A DNA stretch of 64,000 nt from positions 7,594,601-7,658,600 of the forward strand of contig OY987237.1 of the NCBI GenBank assembly GCA_963920705.1, written 5' to 3'. The translations under genes and the position numbers were made by a program. Positions 1-12,700 of the stretch are shown here, in pieces. Positions within the stretch are counted from its first letter, which is position 1. Each line of letters starts with the position of its first letter. Origin of the DNA: Odiellus spinosus (lineage: Eukaryota > Arthropoda > Arachnida > Opiliones > Phalangiidae). The notes under the pieces were generated by a model. That model saw only the letters and a program-made list of their open reading frames with translations. It had not been told where the DNA came from and did no database searches.

Positions 1-12
1 TTTTTTATATAT

Positions 13-215
13 CCTTAAGTTTGGCCCGATTTTGACGTAATTTGTCTCATTTTAAAGCTCTTAAAGTGTAAGAAGATCTAAAGACGTATTTGAAATCTAA
101 AAAAAATCATAACGTCCTTAATTTTGTCTGATTTTGACGTATTTTGTCTAATTTTAAAACTCATAACGTTTTATGAATCTACATTAAATATTTATATTGA
201 ATTAGTGTTTACCAT
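13..215. repeat. 103-bp imperfect direct repeat upstream of gene A
   Basis: Segments starting at 13 (CCTTAAGTTTGG) and 116 (CCTTAATTTTGT) share the order GATTTTGACGTA, TTTGTCT and ATTTTAAA. About two copies are visible. No promoter element can be assigned with confidence in 1-439. Confidence 0.6.
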
Positions 216-439
216 AATCCCTGGCTCAGAATGGATTATAAATAACTTAGGAAATCCATTGATAACTAGGTTTTTCTCAAATATTTTAATCTCGGATAAA
301 TTGTTTTTTGTTTTATTCAATGAACAAAAGTTCTACGAATTTCTTACGAATCTTACTTTTTCTTTTATATAGCAATGTTTCCTGATCGGTCCTCGGATTG
401 AAATTTTCCTCGTAACGGTCGATTGATTCACGTTGTACG

Positions 440-761
440 ATGGAATCTCGATCTTTCGCGAACTCGAACAGTTCGGCTGGATCGGGCAAGGAGTCGTCGG
501 GAATGTCTCTGTTCCACGGCGGAGGAGGCGGAGGTCCAGGAGCGGCGGCCGCGGCTGCAGCTGCGGCGGCCGGAGCCGTGTATCTCCCTTTGCCCTTCAT
601 GTACGGACAAATGAACTCTTGCCCTTTGGTCCCCAATCACTTGTTACCCTTCCCGACCTCCATGTTATCTCAACACGGTTTTTCCCATCAAATGGCTTCC
701 ATGCTTCAGAACTCTTCGGCTGGAAATTTACTCTTGCAACCGAGACCCGATGGAAAAATTG
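440..761 (+). CDS. RNF220-like: Gene A coding exon 1 (residues 1-107)
   Basis: The frame from ATG 440 encodes a Ser-rich start, Gly6 and Ala10 runs, then a hydrophobic Pro/Met-rich block (YLPLPFMYGQ ... SMLSQHGFSHQ). The donor G|GTGCGA at 762 is weak but gives phase 1, matching the acceptor at 1184; the frame otherwise stays open only to 811. A 5' non-coding exon further upstream is possible. Confidence 0.75.
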
Positions 762-3700
762 GTGCGATATTATTTTGTTTTTTAAAATATATCTTAACCC
801 AATTTAGTTAAAGGGGGAGTGAAACTAAATGGGAAACTTAAAGCTAGAAATGGAGCAGCTATTGAATTTTTTTTTTCGGAATCACCGGCCATGCCAAATA
901 ACTTATTCGAGTATTTTCGAAAATAATTAAATTAGATACGTTTTTGGTGTTAAAACGTTTTTTAATTGGGCTTCAAATACCGGCCTATTCTCTGGTTTGA
1001 AGGCTGAAATAATATGATTGGCCCAGACCTCTCTAGACCTTTAACCTTCTAGAAGATTCTACAAAATGTTACGGACATTAATAGTATTTTATTCCACTCT
1101 CCCTTTAAAATTGAGTTTTGATCAGTTAAATAGAGAAGTTAGTATCATTTGAAACGAAATAGGCTAACATCGTTTTGTCGTTAGACGCAAAAGACCAGAA
1201 TGCCCTGTTAAGCAGTTACGGCGCCCTATTGCAAGAGAAAACTCGATTACTCGAAAAAGGACTGTTTCAAGAACAGCAACATCAGCACGGCAAAGGCGGA
1301 GGAATGTCTTACGATCAACACGGTCATCCGAATAACCAGGGTATCCAACATCATTACCAAGGATTACCTAATAACCTCACGCGACCCGGCGGATTGTTCT
1401 CGCCTTTCTCAACCCGTACCGACGAGATGTCCCCCTTCAGAGAAAGTTCCGCCGGAAGTATGGAAGATCTGAGACATTCTTCGGATATGACGACACCCGG
1501 AGGTGGCGGGGCCATGTCCAGAGCCACCACGCTTAGTTTGGGAAGTAGCGAACCAAGTTGTTCGCCTTCCTCAACCGATGATAAACATCAGGACAAGATG
1601 GATTCGTCATCCATGATTGATGATGACGTCACGAGTGAGTCATAATACATTTTTTTAAACGTTACCAATAGCGGGTTATTCTGACTACTGTCATTGGATA
1701 GGCTGACAATTGACGTATCTGTTACTGTCAATGCTTATGTAGGGTGAAATTTAAGTCTTGATCAAAGTTTATACGTAGTTGTAAAGATTTCCATTTTGTT
1801 TTTGCTCGTGTATTTGATCAGAACGGGAAACTCCGTGGAATGTCCGAGACCATTTTCCTTCTCGGTGTCCTATTTGCGGTGTTCACGTTTCTCCCGCTGA
1901 CTTGGCGCCACATTTTAGGATGGAAATTGAAAATTTAACCGAATTTCATAAAAACCGTGAATGGTTGAACTTAGTTGACCTTCATAGTCCAGATCTGGTA
2001 AGTTCATTTTATGCAAATTGGTTTAGATTAGGCTAGCAGCTCCATGGGATTATACAGGGTGTTTCGTAAATGGTGGTAGGACCGAGCTACAGTGGGTTCT
2101 ATGGGTCGTTTTAAGACGAAAATGTTCTATGACGTTTTGTCGTACTGGGTGCCGTTTAAGAGTTACGAAATGAATCATGTACGGATGACCCCTTAACGTA
2201 CATTAATAAACGTATACTCAATGCTAAAATACTCTTAATTATTTAGCTGGTTTTTTAAAAGCACGGGGAGGGGTCCTAGAAATCAATTTAAAACTTGCCC
2301 TCAAAGTAGGTTTAACTGGATTCAAGGAAATCCATAATTTCTTAACAATGAAGGGTTAGCGAGCAATCGAATGTTATTGGAAATCTCGCCTTAACGACGG
2401 GCTTTTGCTCATTGGTCGCTGACCCATCAATGCTAAGAAATTCAGTACCTCCAAGATTCCAGCTAAGCCTTTTATTCGGATAAGTTTATTTCTAGTTGAA
2501 TGTAGGTGGATACTTAAACTATTAGTAATCGATAAGCTAATTATAAATGAATCATTGTTTTTTCAATATTTTTGATGAATGTGTTTATATTTGTTATGTC
2601 GTAGTCTTCTCCGAAAGCCGCTTTCCAGGATGCTTTCCGATTATCGTCTAGAATGAGTGAACGTAAACCGCCTCTTTCAAGATGGGAAATGTTCCTAAGA
2701 GTACGACTTAACAGACAAAATAGGCTTAGTGGTGAGTTTCTCGATACAAACCAGTTATAGTGCTCCCAACTGCGGCCAGAGATTTGCGCAATATATGGTA
2801 CGCTGAACAGATTTGTTCTGTAATTTGTAAAGATAAAAGTTGGGAGTACTACCCAATTATACGCTAGATTTAAATAAGTACAAACTTTAAATGTTTAACC
2901 TTTATTAAACTTTGACCCTAAAGTTATTAAATTGCGTATCGTAGCTGCTAGGGGGCGAACGCGGAGGCGTTCGGGCGAAATGGAAGCCGGAGAAGTCTCT
3001 AGATGCTACGTAAGTAAGCTTTTACTGTTTATTTACCTTACCTTTAACTTAACCCTAAAATGATCTAAATTAAGCCTTTATTCATAAATTAAAGCCAAAA
3101 TTAATTATTATAATCAAGCTAATTATAACAGAAAACATTTCACAATCCCTCTTGATTTTAAACTAACTCTCGTTACGCATTTAGACTAATATCTAACTAA
3201 TCTGATACTAAATCAATTAGCTAATTTTGATCCGGATTAAGTTAAACCTAGTCTAATACTAAATAAATTAGCTAATCCTAATCCGGATTAAGTTAAACCT
3301 AATCTAATACTAAATAAATTTGCTAATCCTAACCAAGTTAACAATAATCTAACACTAAATTACCTAATCCTAATCCAAGTTGATCCTAATCTACCTCTAA
3401 ATCAATTAACCAATCCTATTTCGATCCAATCGAAGTTGAGCCTAATCTAACTCTAAATCAGTTAGCTTACCGTACTCCTGGCCAAATTAAGTCTAATCTC
3501 ACACTAAATCAATTAGCTATTCCTAATCCAGACAAAGTTCATCCTAATCTAATATTAAAATCAATAAGCTAATACTAATGCGGACACAAAAGTTACCAAA
3601 TCAATAATCCGTTGAACTTAGTTGAGCTTAAACTAACACGGAATTAATGATGTCAGTAGAGCTTAATCCAAAATTGATATTTTGTTCAGACTAATCTAAT

Positions 3701-6700
3701 TCGAAATTAATATAAATTGTTTATTAATCACTTAAGCCTAGTAATCATCCTAAATTGAATTTAATTATTTTAAGTCTAATATATGTTAGTAGTCTAACAG
3801 CATCCTACATTAGTATTAAATTAGCCTAAAACATCATCCTACATTAGTATTAAATTAGCCTAAAACATCATCCTTAATTCGTATTAATTAAGCCTAAAAC
3901 GTCATTCTAAATTAATTAAGCCTATTTGTTAATTTTTTAACCACTTCAATATCTGTTAAGTCTAAATCGATTGTAACGTACAATTGCAGCTACCCCAAGA
4001 TCAAGAAAAATTGCATCAAATGGAAGCTTTGGCAAAACACAGGGCTGAACAATTACTCTCTCACGATGGTCATTCTGGTAAGTACATACCTTGCTCGTCT
4101 CAATACGAATTTCATATAAAAAATAATATTAAATTCTGGCCATAATAGGCCTTACATATCGGCGGCATGTATCAGTTTATAAGAGTGCAGGCGGTTTTAT
4201 TTTTTCTCCCTTCGATGATGTATGTAGTCTGCGGAAAGTGGGTATAGATGCAATTTAGGGATACTGCCAATTTATTATCAAGAGATGAGATATAGAGAGA
4301 GATATAGAGCATCCAAAGAGCTCCACGTTATACGTCGAGATATTTATTTTGAAAGAATCCCCCTGTCCAATACTCTGTCCCGCATGAACTGTCTTTATAG
4401 AAAACTGTATAACCTAAGAGAATCATGGCATTAATATCGATGGGCCTTACGACTCACCCGAGGACTCGAGGCCTCGAACGAGCTACGCTTGATCTATCTT
4501 ATTACCAAATATCTTGTTTAGATCTTTTGTCATTTATAACTATGATCATGAGTGAACGTAACGTAATAAGTACGATATTGTCTTTTAAAATAACCGAAGA
4601 ACCAAAGGATATTTAGTGGCAAAGTTAATTTGTTCAGGAAAATTATCTCAGTGAACTTGAAATTGTGGGAAAAAACCCAACGCTTCAAATAGTGGGAAAA
4701 AACCTAAAAATTGAAGTTGTAGAAGCACAATTCAATTGTGGGAGAAACAGTGAAATTTTAATTGTGGAAGCTACTACCGCGCTTGAAATTGGGCGAGAAA
4801 CCCAGCACTTGATATTGTGGGAGAAACCCAGCACTTGGTATTGTGGGGAAAAACCCAGCACTTGGTATTGTGGGGAAAAACCCAGCACTTGATATTGTGG
4901 GAAAAAACCCAGCACTTGATATTGTGGGAAAAAACCAAGCACTTGATATTGTGGGAAAAAACCCAGCACTTGATATTGTGGGAAAAAACCAAGCACTTGA
5001 TATTGTGGGAAAAAAACCAAGCACTTGGTATTGTGGGAAAAAACCAAGCACTTGATATTGTGGGAAAAAACCCAGCACTTGATATTGTGGGAAAAAACCA
5101 AGCACTTGATATTGTGGGGAAAAAAACCAAGCACTTGAAATTGTGGGAAAAAACCAAGCACTTGGTATTGTGGGAAAAAACCTAGCACTTGGTATTGTGG
5201 GAAAAAACCTAGCACTTGGTATTGTGGGAAAAAACCTAGCACTTGGTATTGTGGGGAAAAAAACCTAGCACTTGAAATTGTGGGAAATTTCTATTGTGGG
5301 AGAAAACCAAGCACTTGAAATTGTGGGAGAAAACCCATCACTTGAAATTGTGGGAGAAAGCCCATTAATTAAAATTGTGGGAAAAAGCCAAGCACTTGAA
5401 ATTAAGGGAAAATAATCCAAGGGAATAGGGAGGTAAAAAATACAGAACATTCCTACAAGAAAGCGGGTTTTTCTATGGGGATATTAGGGTTCATTTCAAT
5501 GTTGTAACCGACTGAGTGTCCGAGTCAAATAAGTCTTAGAACATAGTCTTTTGTGTTAGATTATGATTCCTAATAATTTTGGTTCCATTTTTTCTTGGGG
5601 TTGCTGAGGAAAATCGAGTTGTTGTTGGGGGTTATCCCATTTATTTATAGGGTTTTTCGTGCTCGCTCTGAGTGGTGGTGGATTCGAACGAAGCCAGCCT
5701 CTATTTATCAAAAATAAAAGTGGGGGTCACGGTTGACCACGGGGTCGTCTTTATACGTTTCACTCCACCGCGCTCTAGCCACCCCCGCACGGCGACCTAT
5801 ACCCTAGATCAAGTTGCGTTGTCCAGTTTCGCTTGACCAGATACTTCTACAATATATAGCCCCCATTCATCCAACGTCCACCCAAACATTTTTTAGTTAT
5901 ATATAATTTTGTTTCAAAATATAACCGATCCATTATCTAAAAAGGAAAACAAACTTTTGTCCCCAAGTTTCGGTTATTATTTTTCAAGAACTACTTTCAT
6001 TCAATGAGATTTAACATCGCGTAACATTTCGCCTAAACTTAAGCTGAGGTGCAAGCTATTCCACGAATATAGGACATATGTATTACATTATAAAACAAAT
6101 TTTAAATACAAATTTAGTTTATGAAGTCAATTTTCCAAAGAAAAAAATTAAATTAAATTCAGTATATTTCTAAGTGATCGGTCCAGTATTCCCAAAAAAG
6201 CGTACGGGATTTCGTGATTACACAATTTCGCCAAAGATTTCCGGATTTCTTCTTTGATTTTGCGATTTCACCAAAGATTTACGGATTTCTTCTTTGATTT
6301 CGCGATTTCGCCAAAGATTTCCGGATTTCTACTTTGATTTCGCGATTTCGCCAAAGATTTCCGAATTTCTTCTTTGATTTTTGCGATTTCGCCAAAGATT
6401 TCCGGATTTCTTCTTCTTTGATTTTGCGATTTCGACCGAGATTTCGCGATTTCGACCGAGATTTCGCGATTTCGACCGAGATTTCGCGATTTCGACCGAG
6501 ATTTCGCGATTTCGACCGAGATTTCGCGATTTCGACCGAGATTTCGCGATTTCGACCGAGATTTCGCGATTTCGACCGAGATTTCGCGATTTCGACCGAG
6601 ATTTCGCGCTTAAAGTTATCGGGATTTCTTTCTAGATTTCGGGAATTCGTTTCAAAGATATCAGAGATAAAACTTGAAGCTTGATTAAAACGGATAACGC

Positions 6701-9700
6701 GTGTGAAAGAGTCTTTACTAAGAATTGAAAGCTGGCGTTTTTCTTTTTTAATTTAGCCACAACCTCAAAGAGAGTAAAACCCATCAGATGAAAAAAAAAA
6801 AAATCCCTACCACGAAACTGCATTCTGTAATTTCCAATAAGCAACTTCTGTCTCAAAGTTATCAAAAAACGGCGTGTCCAACAAACGACACCTCTCTACC
6901 ATGAAAAAATAGATATATATAAAAAATGCCAGTTAGAATTGGGAACCTGGCGGTAAATTGAAGTACAACACCCCCTAAAACAGTTCCCCATTCTTATATA
7001 TAAGAGTTCCTAAAGAGAGATTGAATGCTTTGAGTTAATTTTATTTTACATTTTTAATTCAAGATATTTTTTAATTTCAAACTTTGCTAATCTCTAGGGC
7101 TATTAACAAAGGACACCTTTATCTTAAAGGGAGCCTGATGTTAAAATCTAAAGCCATATTTTGTTGATAAAATAGTAATACAGTAATTAAAAAAGCCCAT
7201 TCCTCCTGCAAACAAATATTTTTTAATACGTCTCTTAGTTACGACAAAATTCAGGTTAAAAGTCAGCGTTTTACCCACCATCGTCCACCATTTTGTTCCA
7301 CGTATAAAAGGGGATACCAGCCAACCAGAATTTTACTTTGGGGAAATCATGTTACATGGCGCCACAGTCTCCGAATAACTTTTGCTTCAATTAATATCTA
7401 TTTTATGGGAAATGTGGCGCCACCTTTTGGGGGGTTGGAGCTTGTATATATAATATTGGAAGAGAAAGACGAGATTTGATTGGCTTGAATCCTTAGCTTT
7501 CATCGAGCAGGATTCATAATGGTGCTCGAAATTTAAAAGTTCTTGATGGGTATTTTTTTTCAAACGGATAATATCCCATTGACATTCACGATGGTCTTAT
7601 TTAATTAACAAAAGTTACAAGTATTCCGAGCTCTAAAGAAACGGATGTTTAAAAATTAAAGAAAAAAAAAGCATTATACCATCCCTTTAACCAAAAAGTA
7701 AAAAAAAAATTCTAGAACAGTTTCAATAAGTTTTTCGATACATAACTTCATCTGAAGCCAGCCGAGGGATGAGTATAATCTCAACATGGACTTTCGAAAT
7801 GTGGGGGCTGGTTCCCCTTTCCCCTCTGGCAAACTCTAGAGAAATTGAGAGGTGGTGGGGGGATTTGAGGAGGGTGATTGCCTCAAAACTGAGTTCCGAA
7901 CGAAAGCTCGGTTAGATCATGTATATATATCCAATATTCTAGACGTTATTGAGTTGAAAGGCAGGGACCATAAAATACACGAAATATTTCTTCCATTAGA
8001 CTTAGCCGTATTACCCCCGCTTTTACTTCATTGTCTGTATGAAAACGGAACAAACTTACGATCATTCGCGTGAAAAATGTATGTTAACTACTTTTTTCTA
8101 TCTAATTTAACATTAATGTATTAATCCGCGAGGTTAGAGAATATTATACCTTATTTCTCGCGAGCATAGTCCATCCCAATTCGAATTTTCATCAAGTATC
8201 AAGCCTATTATACCCGTTTTCTCTTATTATTATGTTACATTGGATCGAGAAGTAACGAGGGCTCTTGGATATTGTTACCTCAATGGTGAATTTTTAAAGT
8301 TATAACAAGCTAGGAGAGGAAAAAGAACTGAAGGAGCAAGCTGTCAAAAAGAAACGCAATAAGAATTTGCCCTTGCAGAAAAAATCTTTTTTTTTTCTCC
8401 TTTTCAGGATATGGGTTGGATAGGGGAACAGAGCTACGGAAGAGAATTTTTCTCAAAAGAGAATGAAATTGAGCAAAAAATAATCGGAAAATTGATTGTA
8501 TAAAAAAATCTAGAGAAAATTATCTATAGTAAAATTTTTAAAATTTAAATTAATGAAGAAGAGTAACGTTTTAATTATTTTTAATCGGGACTATGAGCTC
8601 GGAATAGGATAATGAATAGCTTAGGATATCCATTAATATAGGTTGTTTCAGATATTTTTATCTCGGATAAATTGTTTGTTTAAATATGAAACCACAAATT
8701 ATATAAACAGGCGATTATCAAATGGTTTCGAATTATCCAGAGATAAAATTTTAAGCTCGATTAATAAACAAAATTACGCGTTTATTCGAACGGATAACGC
8801 CAAGATAAAAATACGACGTTTTTCGAAATCCGTGTAGAATGAAATATAATAATTATATTTTAATCTAAATTGAAAGATACAGACTAAATGACTACATTTC
8901 TAGCTTCGAAATCTCAATTTGGGTTAAAATCCGCGAAGAAACTCGAGTTTCAAATTGTGTTTCGTTAATTTCAGTTCGCTAAGCCTAACAACATTTTAAT
9001 GCTGATGAAAATGACAGATAATATTAAATTACAGCTAATCCAACTACGGCTTAAAACTGGCCCTCGTGTTAGTAATTATCTGCTTAAAACTATCGAAATT
9101 CTGTCATTTTCTAAGCTGCACCTGTAAAAGTGTTCTAATCGGTGTTTTCGAGGCAAAGTTTACATTTTTTTATATTTTTGATATTTTAGGTTTATCCGAT
9201 GAACAAACCGCTTCAAGGTCAATCATGTCCATGAGCACGATAGCATCACCAACGTATCCTTTTCGTAATTATAATTACACGGTAATTAAACTTAATTGAT
9301 GTTAAGTTTCCCTTAATTACAATTAACAAAGATCCGAAACTTCACCGTCTCATTGGGGATCATCGGAAACCCCGAGGTAAGAAACAACAATGAATTTTGT
9401 ATAATTAAGTTAGGCTTAGCGTAAATCTTCTATTAGGCTTAGCAAAATCTGCAGTTTGTTTTAACAAAAAACTGCTCAAATTAGGCTTAACCACTAGTGA
9501 TAAGAAGTGCATATTGATAATTGTCACGACACGTGTGACCGGCTCGAATTCTGTTGGAGAAGCGAAACTTAATCCTAAAGGCCAAATTTTACTTAACACT
9601 TAAAATTTAATCGTTTAAATTGACCTCTGACATATGGGGGATGTCAAATCCAATACTTTAAAATGAAATTCAGCGTGTCGAATAGTTTTTTATTTCAACC

Positions 9701-12700
9701 CCGGGCCGAAGTAACAAGCGGACGTTTTGCGCGGGGCTTGAAATTCTATCTTTTAAAGTGTAAAAAAAGATTTTAAGAATTGCCCCTAACCGTCACGTGA
9801 TGGGGATACGCTCTTTGAACACGGTTAGATTGTTCACTGTTGAAGATTGTACGTAACGAAAGACTGTATTTCTAATACACGCCGTGCCTTCTATCTCATT
9901 ATCCTCCTAATATTACTATACTCGTTCTATTTCCGTGAACAATCGAGATACTCCCTTGATGTACCAAATTTTAGAAGATTAAAATTCGGCAAAGTGCTTA
10001 TTTCATTCGCTTTACTCGTCACAATATAGAATTGCTTAGTGTATTTTATCAGCGGCACGAAGCAATATGTTGGACTCTAATTCGTCTAAAAGGCTTCAAA
10101 TTCAATTAGGTTAGGCCCGAAACTCTCGTAGCTATATAGAATACTAGCTTCAATTGTTAAAAAACTGATTTTTTTCTTCTTTCAATGAAGATATAGGATA
10201 GTCATGTTTTCCTGAAACAGACATTTGAAATTTAATTTATTGCTCTCCCTTCCTAAAACTTGACTTGCAGAGATAAATGGGACCTAGTCATATTTTGAGG
10301 TACAATGTGGATAAGTCTAATTTGAGCCTTTGTTTAAAACTAAGAGAAATTACTATTTGTTAAGCCTAATTTTTTTTAAGAGAGATGAGACTATTTTCAG
10401 ACCTATTGATATTTTTTTAAAAGAGTAACCCTAATTGATATTCGTTAAGCATAATTTGAAACTAATAGCTATTCGATGAGCCTATTGGTTATATTAGCTA
10501 AGCCTATGTAGTTTGTATTAGCTAAGCCTGTATAATTTGTACTATCTAACCCTGAATAGTTCGTTTTAGCTAAGCCTATTTGAAAACTCGACCATGTCAC
10601 TTTACTCTCGCTAACCGTAATGCGAACTCAACCCTTTTAGAAGATGCTTAAATGAAACCTTTGGAATTTCATTGGCGCGGCTAGGTGGGTGGGTGGGGGT
10701 GTTTATAGGGATCGTTCTAAAACTATAGGCACACAGAAACCCTCGACTCTAATACGGCTAGAAAATATTTAAAGTAAGGTAAAGTTATTGAGGGGTTTTG
10801 AAATTGGATAACGGCTATAACGGAGCCGCTCTTTTCAACCCCAAAGTGTGCTATACAACCACCTATTCCCCTCACATGCCCCCACCCCCATGTTATGTAC
10901 GGGGCCAGGGGGACAGGGGAGCTAGTTATATAAGCTAGGAGAATCGTTTTCGAAATTCCCCGTTTTCTAGGCGTTCCTCTAAATAAACCGAATATGGAGA
11001 AATACGTTAGGACTATGAAAGGTTAAAGGGCAAGTCTTAAGGCTACGTTATTATCTCTGGCTGGATTGCGGAACAAAGGTCAACATTATTTTCTTGTCAC
11101 TATCTTGATAAGAACCGTGTTGACCTTTGACTGATAACCGGGCTAGAAACCTACGAGATAAAGTAGTTAGCTGTTAGATTCGGGCTTGAAATGTAGTCAC
11201 CTTGGAAAGCTCAGTAAATAGTCATAATATACGTACTTGCTCAATTATTTCACGTAACGAACAATGAGCAACCCCTTCCAGGCCGATTTTAAATTGATAA
11301 ATCATTTGTTGGCTGCTGCAATTGTATTATCTCTTTACGATAAATTTTCAAAAATGTAGCTTTAATATTTGACCTTTGAATCTGAGATTTAGCCCTGTCA
11401 ATAAAAATATATTTCTTATAAAATAATCTTTCTCGGAGAATATCTCGAGTCTCAAGGCTCACGGCTTAATCTATAGAGAGAGCGATGAAAAACTATCTCT
11501 CTTCTCTCCGCATCCCTAGACACGATTATTTAGTACTACTTGTTCTGGATTCTACTTTGATTTTCTTTCGCGGTAAATAGAAACAAGGGTTCAGGGTTCG
11601 CGCACGACCTGCAAATTTCCCCAAATGTCAGGGAAATGTCAGGGAATTTGAAAATGAGCTCAAATGGTCAGAGAAATTAAATATTTTGGTACGTGTCAAT
11701 GAACTGTTGACCTATTAATTGTAACATAATTATTATAAACTGATATTTGTCTACAGATTTAAATTTTTTCTCATATTCTGAGTAAACTATCGACCCCTGT
11801 TTGATAAACTAAGTGAAATAAAAAGTGGGAATTACCAAGAGTAGGGCGTAAGAATATATTCATGAAAAAAAAATTATTTACCATTCAAAGAGACATCTTT
11901 CCTCCTCTGTTCTAGACCTTTCGTTCTATTATTTTTTCGGTAATACTACGAGACCTTTTAGACTAGCCCTTAATTTAAATACATATCAAGTTAGTAAGCC
12001 CCCTACACCCCTTTTTGTAGCTTCTACTTCATACGACTTTGTTTCTTGAACGTGTTACGTATTATAAAGCTTTTCTAGTTGGCAGGGTGATGATATAACC
12101 CCTTAGTGGTCGGGAAAATGCGGCAAATGGTTCACCCGTCGAGCTTTTTGTCGCCTTCACACACCCCTTGTCGACGATTAAGGCAGACTTTTGTCTTATA
12201 CATTATACGCCGCTTGGTGGGGGGAGGTGATAACCCCTTAAACGAGTTAAGTAACATTCATGTTTTCAAATTTATTTCTATTACATAGCAGGGGAGACGC
12301 TTGCCCCGAAGGTGATTCCAATTACGCCAATTCAGGCGGAGCTAGTGGTGAGATATTTTCAAATTTAAAACCTTTTTCATTTTAAAATTCTTATATCATT
12401 ATTATAATGATTATTAGATTGTGAGGATTTAAAGAATACTCATTATTGGGTCGTATTTCAATTTTTATTAGTAATAACTTTCAACTCGAAATGTTTCTCA
12501 GATAATCAGATGTTATATTTTTCTATGCTTGATTGATTTAAATATTATATTTTTCTATGCTCTATATAATCAAATATTACATTTTCTATGCTCTATATAA
12601 TTAAATATTACATTTCTATGCTCTATAGAACTAAATATTACATTTTCTATGCGTTATAAAATAAAATATATTTTATATGCTTTATAAAATTTAATATTAT

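Larger units (their letters stand above)
4078..9189 (+). other. Gene A intron 6 (5.1 kb), non-coding
   Basis: Bounded by donor GTAAGT and acceptor TTTTAG. Apart from the minisatellites at 4656-5416 and 6225-6608 and the dispersed repeat at 8530-8969, I see no exon-like sequence. The 73-codon frame at 7852-8073 has no recognisable domain. Confidence 0.7.

Noticed and set aside
313-636. Minus-strand frames overlapping gene A exon 1 with Ala and Pro runs
   Set aside because: Shadows of the Gly/Ala-coding exon on the + strand, which splices into an RNF220-family protein.
4685-5242. Overlapping frames on both strands in the 27-bp minisatellite
   Set aside because: They shift wherever the A-run changes length and are open on both strands; non-coding repeat.
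7303-7310. TATAAAAG, a TATA-box-like site
   Set aside because: It lies in the middle of gene A intron 6 with no downstream reading frame or exon; expected by chance in AT-rich DNA.
7852-8073. 73-codon frame in gene A intron 6 considered as a missing exon
   Set aside because: Lacks CxxC or R-I-R-A-T motifs and is not needed by phase, since exons 6 and 7 join cleanly in phase 1.
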